The notes: generated by a model from the sequence alone, not told the origin. A stretch of DNA of 33,549 nt from an uncultured Pseudanabaenaceae cyanobacterium (GCA_938002085.1 CALLAT010000076.1:1-33549); one strand, 5' to 3'. Positions 16,314 to 24,632 are shown, counted from the first letter of the stretch. Program-made: numbers and translations.

Positions 16314-16379
16314 ACGCAAACTGCTGATTCATACTTTTTAGAACCGAGTTCAAACTAACTACCGCACTGTGTTAATTCA

Positions 16380-16419
16380 CGAGAAAGCCCTTCGGAATAT
16401 ATTCCGAAGGGCTTTCTCG
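16380..16419. terminator. Bidirectional terminator between the 84-residue gene and grxD
   Basis: A perfect 40-nt palindrome whose arms read CGAGAAAGCCCTTCGGAATA and its complement; it should fold with a 4-nt loop. It lies between convergent genes. T content is inside the stem rather than after it, a form common in cyanobacteria. Confidence 0.85.
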
Positions 16420-16443
16420 TAGCGTCAGAAAAAATCAAGCAAC

Positions 16444-16767
16444 CTAGGAGGCGAGGGCAACCTCAGCCATTTGCTGTAGTTCACCGTTCTGGTACAGCTC
16501 AATCAAGACATCAGAGCCACCGACGAACTCACCATCAATGTAGACCTGGGGAATGGTGGGCCAGTTGGAATATTCCTTGATTCCCTGGCGTACATCTGGG
16601 TTCTCCAGCACATCCAGGGTCTCAAAAGGAATGCCCAGAGCATTGAGAATTTGAACCACATTGTTGGAGAAGCCGCATTGGGGCATGAGCTTATTGCCCT
16701 TCATGAAGACAAAGATCTTGTTGTCTTGAACGAGGCCGTCGAGCTTTGCTTTGAGTTCTGGGGTCAT
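16444..16767 (-). CDS. grxD: Monothiol CGFS glutaredoxin
   Basis: The protein (107 residues) carries KGNKLMPQCGFSNNVVQIL, with the CGFS active site at C31, the mark of monothiol glutaredoxins that bind and transfer [2Fe-2S] clusters with glutathione. WPTIPQVYIDGEFVGGSDVL (about 69-88) is the glutathione-binding region. Its partner family, BolA, is encoded directly upstream on the same strand, 58 nt away. The pair suggests joint action in Fe-S delivery or iron sensing (known for Grx-BolA complexes; inferred here). Confidence 0.95.
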   Translation of the reverse strand: MTPELKAKLDGLVQDNKIFVFMKGNKLMPQCGFSNNVVQILNALGIPFETLDVLENPDVRQGIKEYSNWPTIPQVYIDGEFVGGSDVLIELYQNGELQQMAEVALAS

Positions 16768-16807
16768 AGGAGTCGGAGAAAGAAAGAACAGTGAATCGAA
16801 GATTGTC

Positions 16808-16831
16808 GCTTAGGCGTTGCCAAGCCTAAGC
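16808..16831 (-). other. Small inverted repeat at the bolA stop codon
   Basis: GCTTAGGC (16808-16815) and GCCTAAGC (16824-16831) flank an 8-nt loop; the right arm overlaps the bolA stop. No T tract follows. It may tune expression between bolA and grxD, but is short enough to be chance. Confidence 0.3.
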
Positions 16832-17080
16832 GTTGGCAGCGGCCCAGCTTTCTGGGGTGTAGGTCTTGAGAGCCAGGGCATGAATGGAGTTATCAGCCAT
16901 GGACTGGTTCACTGCTCCGTAGACGAGCTGGTGTTGTTTGACCAGGGACTTGCCTTCGAATTCTGAAGAGACAACTACTACTTGGTAATGATCACCGCCG
17001 CCGTTCATGTCTTGGACCTGAACCTCGGCGTCGGGCAGTTTTGCCTTGATCATGGTTTCGACTGCGTCGGGGCTGACCAT
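16826..17080 (-). CDS. BolA family protein
   Basis: The protein (84 residues) has the BolA fold: helix [11 protein letters not shown], strand [21 protein letters not shown], then [22 protein letters not shown]67, in [14 protein letters not shown] near the C terminus, is the conserved residue that can take part in cluster binding with glutaredoxin. It is immediately upstream of grxD on the same strand, so the two are probably one transcription unit. The role, as known for the family, is with CGFS glutaredoxins in Fe-S trafficking or regulation. Confidence 0.93.
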   Translation of the reverse strand: MVSPDAVETMIKAKLPDAEVQVQDMNGGGDHYQVVVVSSEFEGKSLVKQHQLVYGAVNQSMADNSIHALALKTYTPESWAAANA

Positions 17081-17172
17081 GGAGATTTTGAGGGATAAGC
17101 GAACATTCCCATTGTAAGGGCGGATTGCGGGGCTGTTGCGGTTCGTAAGCTATGGCGGTCATAAGGCGATCG

Positions 17173-18387
17173 CTAGTCCAAGACGGCGAGGACGGCTTTG
17201 GGCGCAAGCTTATCTTTAAACCACACGATAGGCACGGGAAGCTGGTCAAAATTGACGCCCGCCTTTTCAAGATTGAGTCGCTCGGAGATGGCCAGGACGA
17301 TATCGGTACGGCCAGATTTCTTCACCTGGGCAAATTTCTTACGCAAATATTCAGGACGCCAGTAGCCCACGATTTCTAGGAGGCGCGTCTGGCCATCGGG
17401 ATGCACGAGGCGGAAGTCAGGAATCATGACGCTGCCAGGGATGGGAATCAAATCGACCTCTCGCTCCAGCCGCCAGTCGGTTTTGAGCTTGTCCCAACGC
17501 TTGACGAAGGATTCCTCCAACATACTGTCGTAGGTTTTGCCCGGTGGGTAATGACTGACCAGACCACAGTCCGCATCGAGGCTAAAGCGGGCCGGGCGTT
17601 TCTCCTTGGTGTAGAAGTCCTTGCGCATGAGCTGGGCTGTGAGGGACCAGCGGCTGACATGGAGGAGCGCAGGTAGGAGCTTGGCGATGGAGAGGCCGTA
17701 GCGGGTGCTGGCTTTGAACAGGCTGGTGGGGCCATCGACGGTGATGGTAAAGCCCTGATCCGGGTCGCCCTCGATATAAGCCATGAGCTGGAATAGCTTG
17801 AGGTAGCGGAAGAGCAGCTTGTATTCGCCGGGGTCGTTGCGGTGGGCGTTGAGCACCAGCTGGGTGGCTTGGTAGAAGATGCCCTGAACCTGAGAGAGAT
17901 TGTAGCGGTGGAGTAGGGCTTCGGCGGTGGGGGGGTCGTATTGGGTGAGGATGCGGTTTTGAGGCAAGTCGGCATAGAGGCCCTGGCGAACTTCCTGGGC
18001 CAGGACTTCGCGATCTAGCTCTTGGCTGAGGGTCGTGGCGATCGCCTCCAAGGTCAGCTCCGTCTGGGGCCGAGCCTGCACCGACTGAGCTGCCTTTTCA
18101 AACACGCGAGGCCGCAACTCCGACGGTTCCAATGGACTGACCACCTCAAACTCACAAAAGGCTTGGCGCAGCAAATGGGCCAAGCCCCGCTGAATTTTGA
18201 AGTCTGGATTGTGGCCTTCTAGTTCCGAAAGCTGCTTGTCCAATTCGCCCTGGCGCTTGCCCTGGGCCTGACTAAAGCAGTCGATCAAACTCTGGGCCAG
18301 GGCTAGATTGCTTTTGTCAATGGCTAAGCGCTTGGGAGCGATACTTTCTCCCGAGAGACGGCTAATGAGGAGATCGCTGGGGAGCAT
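17173..18387 (-). CDS. DUF790 family protein, Bax1-like nuclease
   Basis: The protein (404 residues) matches the DUF790 pattern from its opening MLPSDLLISRLSG to the C-terminal block MIPDFRLVHPDGQTRLLEIVGYWRPEYLRKK (about 321-351). In that block D324 and E338, plus the following residues, form a PD-(D/E)xK-like nuclease core. The archaeal relative Bax1 is an endonuclease that works with the XPB helicase. No helicase gene is in this window, so its partner, if any, is encoded elsewhere. Its 3' end is 92 nt from bolA on the same strand. It likely acts in DNA repair (inference). Confidence 0.85.
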   Translation of the reverse strand: MLPSDLLISRLSGESIAPKRLAIDKSNLALAQSLIDCFSQAQGKRQGELDKQLSELEGHNPDFKIQRGLAHLLRQAFCEFEVVSPLEPSELRPRVFEKAAQSVQARPQTELTLEAIATTLSQELDREVLAQEVRQGLYADLPQNRILTQYDPPTAEALLHRYNLSQVQGIFYQATQLVLNAHRNDPGEYKLLFRYLKLFQLMAYIEGDPDQGFTITVDGPTSLFKASTRYGLSIAKLLPALLHVSRWSLTAQLMRKDFYTKEKRPARFSLDADCGLVSHYPPGKTYDSMLEESFVKRWDKLKTDWRLEREVDLIPIPGSVMIPDFRLVHPDGQTRLLEIVGYWRPEYLRKKFAQVKKSGRTDIVLAISERLNLEKAGVNFDQLPVPIVWFKDKLAPKAVLAVLD

Positions 18388-18706
18388 GGCAAGGGCGAAG
18401 AGCTTTAGGAGGGCTTAAGGCAAAAGGGCGGAGATTGAAGTCAATTTATGGGCTACTGGCCATTAACATGAGCCATTAAAAAGATTGGAGACTGGGGCGC
18501 GATCGCCCATTACCCGCGTGACCAATGGCCCCTCCTTCCCTAAGGGTCTGTTCGAACAGTGCCGTTGGCAGTCGCAGCCATGCTGGCGAGCGTTAACATT
18601 CCTGCTCCAACCAGCAAGATCTTAAGTTCTTGGGCAATAGTTCTTCCGTTTGGCTGACTTTCCAAACATCCTCTAATAGGATTCTAAAGGCACCTCACCA
18701 AACACC
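18388..18706. other. Gap between divergent DUF790 and cpcT genes
   Basis: No gene is seen. It contains a HIP1 core site near 18500 and a perfect 12-bp palindrome CTGTTCGAACAG at 18548-18559, about 150 nt before cpcT. Confidence 0.4.
18548..18559. promoter_or_regulatory. Perfect 12-bp palindrome upstream of cpcT
   Basis: CTGTTCGAACAG is fully symmetric. It partly resembles LexA-type sites but its spacing fits neither the proteobacterial CTGT-N8-ACAG nor the known cyanobacterial form, so no regulator is assigned. Confidence 0.3.
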
Positions 18707-19297
18707 ATGACCCATTCCACCGATATTCAAACCATGGCCCGCTGGATGGCGGCGGATTTTAGCAATCAGCCCCAGGCCTTCGACAACCCGCCATTTTTTG
18801 CCCATATCCGGGTTTGCATGAGGCCGCTGCCAGTGGCATTGATGGGGACTCCCAGCTTGTACCTGGAGCAGGCCTATGACATCAACCTCAAAGCTCCCTA
18901 TCGAGCCAGGGTTCTGAAGTTTGAATCCCACAGGGACCACATTGAACTGGGCAACTACGAAATTGTTGATGGTGAGGCGTTCTACGGTGCTTCACGGGAG
19001 CCAGAGCGGTTGGCAGAGCTCAAACCTGAGCAGATTCGCAAACTACCAGGCTGTTCATTTGTGGTGACCTGGACCGGCAATAGCTTTAAGGCAGTGGTGG
19101 AACCCGGCAAGTGTTGCAAGGTGAATCGCAAAGGCAAAGACACCTACCTGGATAGTGAATTTGAGGTATTTGAAGACCGGCTTGTGAGTCTGGACCGAGG
19201 ACGGGATTTAGAGACCGACGAATTGGTCTGGGGCTCCATTGCGGGACCCTTCAAGTTTGAAAAATGGGGTGATTTTTCCGCTGAGGTGACGGTTTAG
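18707..19297 (+). CDS. cpcT: Phycobiliprotein chromophore lyase CpcT
   Basis: CpcT-type lyases attach phycocyanobilin to the second cysteine (about position 153-155) of phycobiliprotein beta subunits; CpcT of Synechococcus 7002 acts on CpcB. The 196-residue protein has the family's typical opening (TDIQTMARWMAADFSNQ, NPPFFAHIRVCMRPLP), then SLYLEQAYDINLKAPYRARV and CSFVVTWTGNSFKAVVEPGKCC. This sequence is closer to CpcT than to CpeT as far as I recall. The gene shows the organism builds phycobilisomes. It is separated by palindromic repeats from the next, convergent gene. Confidence 0.93.
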   Translation: MTHSTDIQTMARWMAADFSNQPQAFDNPPFFAHIRVCMRPLPVALMGTPSLYLEQAYDINLKAPYRARVLKFESHRDHIELGNYEIVDGEAFYGASREPERLAELKPEQIRKLPGCSFVVTWTGNSFKAVVEPGKCCKVNRKGKDTYLDSEFEVFEDRLVSLDRGRDLETDELVWGSIAGPFKFEKWGDFSAEVTV

Positions 19298-19304
19298 ATA
19301 AACG

Positions 19305-19374
19305 GTAGGGGCCGGGTTTACCTGCCCCAGCTCGGTATCGGGGCTAGGCCGGGTCAGGGAAACCCGGCCCCTAC
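19305..19374. repeat. Palindromic GTAGGGGCCGGGTTT...AAACCCGGCCCCTAC repeat after cpcT
   Basis: A left arm at 19305-19324 and right arm at 19355-19374 are inverted copies with one mismatch in 20 nt, separated by 30 nt. Copies of the same arms occur at 6-34 and 1021-1157. It sits 8 nt after the cpcT stop between convergent genes and may act as a terminator or a mobile intergenic repeat. Confidence 0.8.
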
Positions 19375-19423
19375 GTCGCGATAGATGATGGGTGAGTTTC
19401 AAACATCTTTAGAACGCTGCTTG

Positions 19424-20542
19424 CTAGGCTGCCTCGGGTAAACCCAACAGGGCTGCTAAGCGCTTCACATCCATATAGTCATCACTCATACGGAAGACGC
19501 ATTCCGCTTTGACCTCTTCGTGGAAGCGCACCTGACTAAAGGCTTGCTCAATCAATTCCACTGTCGTCAGCGTATCGAGGTCCACTGAAATAACAGGGAC
19601 CTCCAGTTCCTCAGCCCGAGTGAGGATATCAGCCTTAGGAGAGACTCGCCCCGTCAAAATCAAACATTGGGTGGAGGTTTCCAGGGCGGCAAGCTGAAGG
19701 TCCGTGCGATCGCCTCCAGTCACCACCGCCATATTGTGGCCCCGGCGGAAATACTCCAGCGCCGAGTTGACGTTCATGGCACCAATGCACAGGCTCTCTA
19801 CCATCAAATCTTGATGGTTCTTGCCACAGAGAACCTTGGCATTCAGGCGCTGCACCAGCTCCTCCACGCTGACACTGCGCAGCAGGTCCATATGGGGAAC
19901 GATGCCGAAAACCGGAACCCCTTGGGATTCTAGGTAAGGTTTGACATCGCCTTCAATCAGCTTGACGTCCTTCTCAGGCACGTCATTAAACAAAATGCCC
20001 AGGAGGCGATCACCCAGCTTCTTCTTCGCCGCCAGAATCGAGTCAATGCTGGTCAGATCGGTGAACGGAGCCACCAGCAGAATGGAAGACTCCAGCGCCT
20101 CAGCCATCTCCACCAGAGACAAATTAAACAAAAAGCCCTCGCTAAGGGTACCAGGCCCCTCTACAAGGACAATGTCACTGTCAGCGTTCTGACCATAGAC
20201 CTTGCTTAAATCCTGCCGATAATCTTGAGAGTCCTTGCCCTGAAGACGCAGCTGCAGCGTGGGCTGGTCCAGCATCAGCAATGTGGGCTGCAACTGGCTC
20301 TCCTCCAGTTCCAGAGCCTCCGTCAGGAAACGGACGTCCTCATCCACCTCTGTTGAGCAGGACGCGTTGCCATGGTTAGGCGCTGTCTGATTTGGGGCAT
20401 CCAGGCAAGTCCCCAAGGGTTTGCCATAGGAAATTTTGTGCCCCAATTCGCTCAGCCGTTGAGCCAAGCTCAATACCATGGCGGACTTGCCACAGTGGTC
20501 CTCCACAGAGCCTACAAGCAGGCACTTTGCGGTCTTTACCAC
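19424..20542 (-). CDS. Phosphotransacetylase-family protein with BioD-like ATPase and DRTGG domains
   Basis: The protein (372 residues) has an N-terminal P-loop domain like dethiobiotin synthetase (CLLVGSVEDHCGKSAMV, about 6-22, with GKS), then DIVLVEGPGTLSEG and IDSILAAKKKLGDRLLGILFNDVP typical of that fold. A DRTGG-like domain follows (about 210-330), including VVTGGDRTDLQLAALE. This pairing is the N-terminal half of long bacterial phosphate acetyltransferases; the acetyltransferase domain itself is absent, so it is probably a regulator or an enzyme of another reaction. Start is a GTG with GGAGAGG upstream; a longer reading to a TTG at 20617 lacks that support. Confidence 0.82.
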   Translation of the reverse strand: MVKTAKCLLVGSVEDHCGKSAMVLSLAQRLSELGHKISYGKPLGTCLDAPNQTAPNHGNASCSTEVDEDVRFLTEALELEESQLQPTLLMLDQPTLQLRLQGKDSQDYRQDLSKVYGQNADSDIVLVEGPGTLSEGFLFNLSLVEMAEALESSILLVAPFTDLTSIDSILAAKKKLGDRLLGILFNDVPEKDVKLIEGDVKPYLESQGVPVFGIVPHMDLLRSVSVEELVQRLNAKVLCGKNHQDLMVESLCIGAMNVNSALEYFRRGHNMAVVTGGDRTDLQLAALETSTQCLILTGRVSPKADILTRAEELEVPVISVDLDTLTTVELIEQAFSQVRFHEEVKAECVFRMSDDYMDVKRLAALLGLPEAA

Positions 20543-20710
20543 GCCCCTCTCCGCCGTTTCATCACTAAAGGTTGAAGTTTTCAGCCTACCGCTTTGGTGG
20601 ACCCATTGCGATCGCAAATTCTCTCTTCTACTTAAGACGAAACAGAGCTGATTGACTCTAAATCAGGTTAAGTGAGAGATCGCTATCGACTGATTCAGAT
20701 GGGGCCTGGC

Positions 20711-21091
20711 CTAAAGCTCTTCGTATTGCAGCAAGCGACGATAGAAGGACTGGGAAAAGTCCGTCACCTTAAGACGCTTGTGATTAATCAAAAGTTCAAT
20801 CAAGCATTCAATGAACTCATGGTTTGCCATGGTGACTTCATAGTCCAGCTCGGAATTGCCATCAAACTGGATGCGGCAGCGAGTCATCTCAGCCGGGAGA
20901 TTGGAAACGAACCAGCTCGCGACGAAGGGAACGCTTTCGCCGCCCTCAATTCGACGGGAGCCTTCTAGGGCAGCCTTCTGGTACAGCGCGATCGCGAAAG
21001 GCAGCACTTGGCGTTTGTTCTGCTGGGAGTAGTAGGGAAGATAGACGCTCACCGCTTGCTTAGGAGCGGGGGACAATTGACTAAAATCCAT
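20711..21091 (-). CDS. EbsA-like protein, putative type IV pilus biogenesis factor
   Basis: The protein is 126 residues. Segments VSVYLPYYSQQNKRQVLPFA, LYQKAALEGSRRIEGGESVP, FVASWFVSNLP and DFSQSFYRRLL match my memory of cyanobacterial EbsA, which in Synechococcus elongatus is required for type IV pilus assembly and biofilm self-suppression. No membrane segment is obvious. AGGAGA precedes the ATG by about 12 nt. It lies on the same strand as, and 168 nt upstream of, the phosphotransacetylase-like gene. The assignment is moderate; without it the protein would be a conserved hypothetical. Confidence 0.6.
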   Translation of the reverse strand: MDFSQLSPAPKQAVSVYLPYYSQQNKRQVLPFAIALYQKAALEGSRRIEGGESVPFVASWFVSNLPAEMTRCRIQFDGNSELDYEVTMANHEFIECLIELLINHKRLKVTDFSQSFYRRLLQYEEL

Positions 21092-21534
21092 GATTAGCGG
21101 TTTCTCCTAGATTGACCGAGTCAGAGCGCTCGATGAAATGCTGACGAACTGAGCCCTTCACATCAAAAGACAAGTAATTGAGAGCCCATAGGCACCGCAT
21201 TACTGCTGGGACAGCCAAGCTGCTGGAATTCTAAGGTCACTAGAGTAATTCCGCCATTAGATTACCCTCTAACGGATGAAAAATATCTCCAGCCCCAATC
21301 ATTGCCAAACTTGACCGCCAAGCTCACCGTTAGAATGCCCGACCAGCCATGCAGGATAGAGATGAACCATCCGCTTTTGGGTGATTTGGCCGAGTCACGT
21401 CCTAGCCCCCATCCGCTGCAGTGACAATCAAATCCCATCCATGGAGCCGTAGAAGCAAACCCCCCTTAGCCCCCAGAGGACCAAACGCTTGCGATGGCTA
21501 TAAGATCCAGCCAGGTCAATCGCGAGGAAAAGCA
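21092..21534. other. Gap between divergent EbsA-like and short-chain dehydrogenase genes
   Basis: No gene, RNA or clear promoter is recognised in these 440 bp. Confidence 0.4.
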
Positions 21535-22290
21535 ATGGCACAGACACCCCAAGCACTGACAGGAAAAACGGTGGCGGTGACTGGAGCTTCGGGGCGACTC
21601 GGCCAGGCGCTGCTGCGATCGCTCCAAGCCCAAGGCGCAACCGTCATTGCCCTGAGCTCCAGCGCCAAGCAGCTCAGCCTCGACGAGTCTTCCGCCCCAA
21701 TCGAAACCATAGCCTGGAAGGTCGGCGAGGAGGCCGCACTAGAGCAACTCCTCAAAACCGTGGATATTCTGGTGATTAATCATGGGGTGAACGTCTATGG
21801 CGATCGCAGCCCCGAAGCCATTCAACGTTCCTACGAAATCAATGCCTTCTCAGGCTGGCGTCTATTGGAACTCTTTATTCAGACTGCTCAGGCTGGCCCA
21901 AGTAACGATGAGGGTAGTGGGGCAACTCAAAGCGCGAAGGAAGTTTGGGTCAACACCTCAGAGGCAGAGTCCAATCCAGCCCTAAGCCCGCTATATGAGT
22001 TGAGTAAGCGAACCCTGGGGGATTTGGTAGCGCTGCGACGCTTGGACTCGCCCTGCACCATTCGCAAGTTGATTTTAGGACCGTTCAAGAGCGAGCTTAA
22101 CCCCGCCGGAATTATGTCAGCCGACAAGGTTGCGGAGAAGATCGTGGCGAAAGCTATTCAGGGACAGAAAAATATTGTGGTCACGATCAATCCCCTGACT
22201 TTTGTGACCTTTCCCGTTAAGGAATTTTTGGTGACGTCTTACTTTCGACTGTTTACGCGATCGCCTCAAGCCAGTCAAAACGAGTCATAA
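21535..22290 (+). CDS. Short-chain dehydrogenase/reductase
   Basis: The protein (251 residues from the ATG at 21535) has the Rossmann opening KTVAVTGASGRLGQALL, with the GxxxGxxG-type NAD(P) motif at 17-23, the NHG motif (INHGVNVYG) and catalytic S...YxxxK (SPLYELSKR). The C-terminal part (NPLTFVTFPVKEFLVTSYFRLFTR) resembles the tail of cyanobacterial bifunctional desaturase/short-chain dehydrogenase proteins, but no desaturase domain is present. Substrate unknown. GAGGAAA lies upstream of the ATG; further upstream codons lack a site. A strong terminator follows. Confidence 0.85.
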   Translation: MAQTPQALTGKTVAVTGASGRLGQALLRSLQAQGATVIALSSSAKQLSLDESSAPIETIAWKVGEEAALEQLLKTVDILVINHGVNVYGDRSPEAIQRSYEINAFSGWRLLELFIQTAQAGPSNDEGSGATQSAKEVWVNTSEAESNPALSPLYELSKRTLGDLVALRRLDSPCTIRKLILGPFKSELNPAGIMSADKVAEKIVAKAIQGQKNIVVTINPLTFVTFPVKEFLVTSYFRLFTRSPQASQNES

Positions 22291-22291
22291 G

Positions 22292-22325
22292 CAAAAGCCC
22301 CCAGCATTCCGACTGGGGGCTTTTG
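22292..22325. terminator. Bidirectional terminator between the dehydrogenase gene and map
   Basis: CAAAAGCCCCCAG pairs perfectly with CTGGGGGCTTTTG around an 8-nt loop. TTTT follows or precedes the stem core on both strands. It sits between convergent genes. Confidence 0.9.
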
Positions 22326-22378
22326 TGATCATTCCTTAGGTCAAAGTGCGTTCAGCCCCATCAAGAGCCCGAACAGCT

Positions 22379-23200
22379 CTAAACCAAATCCCGGTCAGTC
22401 AGGATCTCATAGCCATCATTGGTGACCAAAACCGTATGCTCCCACTGGGCAGAAATGGCCTTGTCTATCGTCACCACAGTCCACTTGTCCCGTAGGGTAC
22501 GAGTTTGCTTCGTCCCTGCATTGAGGATGGGCTCGATCGCCAGGGTCATGCCCGCCTTAAGCTTCACGTTGCGCATTTCATTAGTGCGGTAGTTAAAGAC
22601 CGAAGGTTCTTCATGGAGGTTACGGCCAACCCCATGGCCCGTGTAGTCTTCCACGACCGAGAAGCCATTTGATTTCACATGGTCTTCTACAGCACCTGCA
22701 ATATCCAGCAGATAGTTCCCTGCCTTAACCTGCTCAATGCCTTTGTAGAGTGCCTCATTAGCAACTCGGATTAGCTTGTCTGCTTCAGGGGTCACTTCAC
22801 CCACACCGATAGTGATGCAGGAGTCACCATGAAACCCCTGGAAGTAAGCCCCAGTATCAACCTTGAGAACATCACCGGCCTTAATCTTCTTCTTTTTCTT
22901 GGGGATGCCGTGGACAACCTCATCATTAATAGAGGCGCAAATCGAAGCAGGGAAGCCGTGGTATCCCTTAAAGCTCGGCGTAGCACCCATTTCGCGGATG
23001 CGCTTCTCGGCGTAGTCATCTAAATCCATCGTCGTCATGCCCGGCGCGGCCATTTCGGACACTTCCTTCAAGACCGTAGCCACGATCCGAGAGGCCTGGC
23101 GCATGATTTCAATTTCACGCTTGGACTTAATCTCAACGCCCCGGCGCTGTTTGATGGTGGGGCCTTTATTAGGGGCTAGCAGGCTACCAAAAATGTTCAT
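22379..23200 (-). CDS. map: Methionine aminopeptidase, type I
   Basis: Map removes the initiator methionine from new proteins. The 273-residue protein carries the five metal ligands: D in VDTGAYF and D in GDSCITIG, H in TGHGVGR, E in LAIEPIL and E in [27 protein letters not shown] supplies the substrate-side histidine. A short N-terminal extension with basic residues precedes the catalytic domain. I chose the ATG at 23200; an ATG at 23257 would add 19 residues (neither has a clear ribosome-binding site). It is divergent from rplS, which suits a translation-related neighbourhood. Confidence 0.93.
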   Translation of the reverse strand: MNIFGSLLAPNKGPTIKQRRGVEIKSKREIEIMRQASRIVATVLKEVSEMAAPGMTTMDLDDYAEKRIREMGATPSFKGYHGFPASICASINDEVVHGIPKKKKKIKAGDVLKVDTGAYFQGFHGDSCITIGVGEVTPEADKLIRVANEALYKGIEQVKAGNYLLDIAGAVEDHVKSNGFSVVEDYTGHGVGRNLHEEPSVFNYRTNEMRNVKLKAGMTLAIEPILNAGTKQTRTLRDKWTVVTIDKAISAQWEHTVLVTNDGYEILTDRDLV

Positions 23201-23439
23201 ATACGAAGGGTGTGAGAACGAAGTCTTTCGCTGTGGCAAATGTGCCCAGGCATACATCTAGTAGGCTAACAGAATCTCGGGGGTCAGGGGAACGGTGGCT
23301 TGGTAAGAAAATTGGAGGGTTTTCCGCCTACATCCCTTGAAAGGATGGGCGAGCTCACATTTTTCTACTTCAAGCTATAGACGCATCGCAACAACTGCGT
23401 AACAATGGGAGACTGTGAAAACTTGGCAGTAATAGAGTT

Positions 23440-23799
23440 ATGAGCGCCCAGCTAATTCGCTCCATCGAAGAAGAGCAGTTAAAATCCGATCTTCCGCAAA
23501 TCAACGTCGGCGATACCGTTCGCGTTGGTGTTCGCATTCGCGAGGGTGAGAAAGAGCGGGTTCAGCCCTACGAAGGGACCGTCATTGCGATGCGCAACGG
23601 CGGCATCAACGAAACAGTTACCGTCCGCAAAGTGTTCCAAGGCATTGGCGTAGAGCGGGTATTCCTGCTTCACTCTCCTTTGGTTGAAGGCATTAAGATC
23701 ATGCGTCGCGGTAAGGTTCGCCGTGCGAAGCTTTATTATCTTCGCGATCGCGTTGGTAAGGCGACCCGCGTCAAGCAACGTTTCGATCGCCCCATGTAG
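23440..23799 (+). CDS. rplS: 50S ribosomal protein L19
   Basis: L19 binds at the 30S-50S interface. The 119-residue protein is a full-length match to the family: [25 protein letters not shown], then [38 protein letters not shown], and the basic [16 protein letters not shown]. It is followed by tRNA-Trp in the same orientation 177 nt downstream. Confidence 0.98.
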   Translation: MSAQLIRSIEEEQLKSDLPQINVGDTVRVGVRIREGEKERVQPYEGTVIAMRNGGINETVTVRKVFQGIGVERVFLLHSPLVEGIKIMRRGKVRRAKLYYLRDRVGKATRVKQRFDRPM

Positions 23800-23852
23800 C
23801 ACCAGAGCTAAACGCTTTGGTCAGTCTTCATTGCCAAGTTTCCAGTTTGTGA

Positions 23853-23881
23853 GCTGAAGTCAGCCTAGGTTTGGCTTCAGC
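23853..23881 (+). terminator. Weak hairpin after rplS
   Basis: GCTGAAGTC pairs with GGCTTCAGC (one G-U) and one further A-T pair, about 54 nt after the rplS stop. No T tract follows, so it may be a weak terminator or a spacer structure before tRNA-Trp. Confidence 0.35.
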
Positions 23882-23976
23882 CCTCTGAATGGGTTGTTGA
23901 TGAATTCTTGGGTGTGATACTTTGAGGAAAGTTAAGCTAACTTGCACATGTTGAGTTATGCTTGGTTTTCCAATCT

Positions 23977-24049
23977 GCGTCCTTAGTTCAGTTGGTAGAA
24001 CGTCGGTCTCCAAAACCGAATGTCGGGGGTTCAAGTCCTCCAGGGCGCG
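23977..24049 (+). tRNA. trnW: tRNA-Trp (anticodon CCA)
   Basis: 73 nt with a full cloverleaf. The acceptor stem GCGTCCT/AGGGCGC, the anticodon stem TCGGT/ACCGA around loop CTCCAAA (anticodon CCA at 24010-24012), the TTCAAGTC T-loop and the discriminator G all fit. The CCA tail is not encoded. It lies after rplS. Confidence 0.97.
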
Positions 24050-24441
24050 TTTAGTTCTCAGAATGATTATGAAGGAAGAGGTTTTGGGGTTTTCCTAGAC
24101 CTCTTCTTTGGCATTGCCTGCTGTGCAACATCCAGGTCTAAAGGCTCAATGAGCTGGCCTTGGGCACTTATTCAGAGCGAGGCAACAGCAAAGTGCTCAT
24201 GACTTAATCCAGCCTTCAACCAGACCGACAGACTGAGTCCCCTCATTTCTAAGCAGTATTTATCTCAGCAGAAACACATAAATCTGGCGAGATCATGCGG
24301 CTTAGAAAGCCGTAACTCCTGACTGGATAGCGCTTTGAAGACAATCCCAAAAAAAGTTTGGCGTTTTGTTTGACAAAACCATTCTGGCACTGCAATATGT
24401 ATGAGGCCAGCGCAAAGCGCGGGTCATCCAAACGCCCTCTT
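24050..24441. other. Gene-free region between tRNA-Trp and tRNA-Asp
   Basis: About 390 bp with no gene. secE and nusG, which I recall often following tRNA-Trp in cyanobacteria, are absent. A TTGACA at 24370-24375 could start tRNA-Asp transcription, with a possible TATGTA nearby at a loose 20-nt spacing. Confidence 0.5.
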
Positions 24442-24515
24442 GGGCCTGTAGTTCAATTGGTTAGAGCACCGCCCTGTCACGGCGGAAGTTGCGGGTTCGA
24501 ATCCCGTCAGGCCCG
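24442..24515 (+). tRNA. trnD: tRNA-Asp (anticodon GTC)
   Basis: 74 nt with a complete cloverleaf. The acceptor GGGCCTG/CAGGCCC, the anticodon stem CCGCC/GGCGG around CTGTCAC (anticodon GTC at 24476-24478), a TTCGAAT T-loop and discriminator G all fit. CCA is not encoded. A terminator follows within 5 nt. Confidence 0.97.
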
Positions 24516-24519
24516 TTAT

Positions 24520-24556
24520 AAAGCCCAACACTTGAGTGCTGGGCTTTTGTTTTTTA
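24520..24556 (+). terminator. Intrinsic terminator of tRNA-Asp
   Basis: AGCCCA and CACT pair with AGTG and TGGGCT around a TG loop, with one A-C mismatch, followed by TTTTGTTTTTT. It lies directly after the tRNA. Confidence 0.9.
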
Positions 24557-24609
24557 AAAACTCAACGACCCATCTTTAAAATTGGCAAACGATCTAATGC
24601 TTTGCATTG

Positions 24610-24632
24610 GCTCTAAGTTGCAAACTTAGAGC
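24610..24632 (+). other. Perfect 10-bp hairpin in the gltX leader
   Basis: GCTCTAAGTT and AACTTAGAGC flank a GCA loop, about 105 nt before the gltX ATG. No T tract follows. It may be a leader or mRNA-stability element; no known riboswitch is recognised. Confidence 0.5.

Noticed and set aside
24050..24441. Hidden secE gene after tRNA-Trp
   Set aside because: No reading in any frame resembles SecE; several stops interrupt the expected length.
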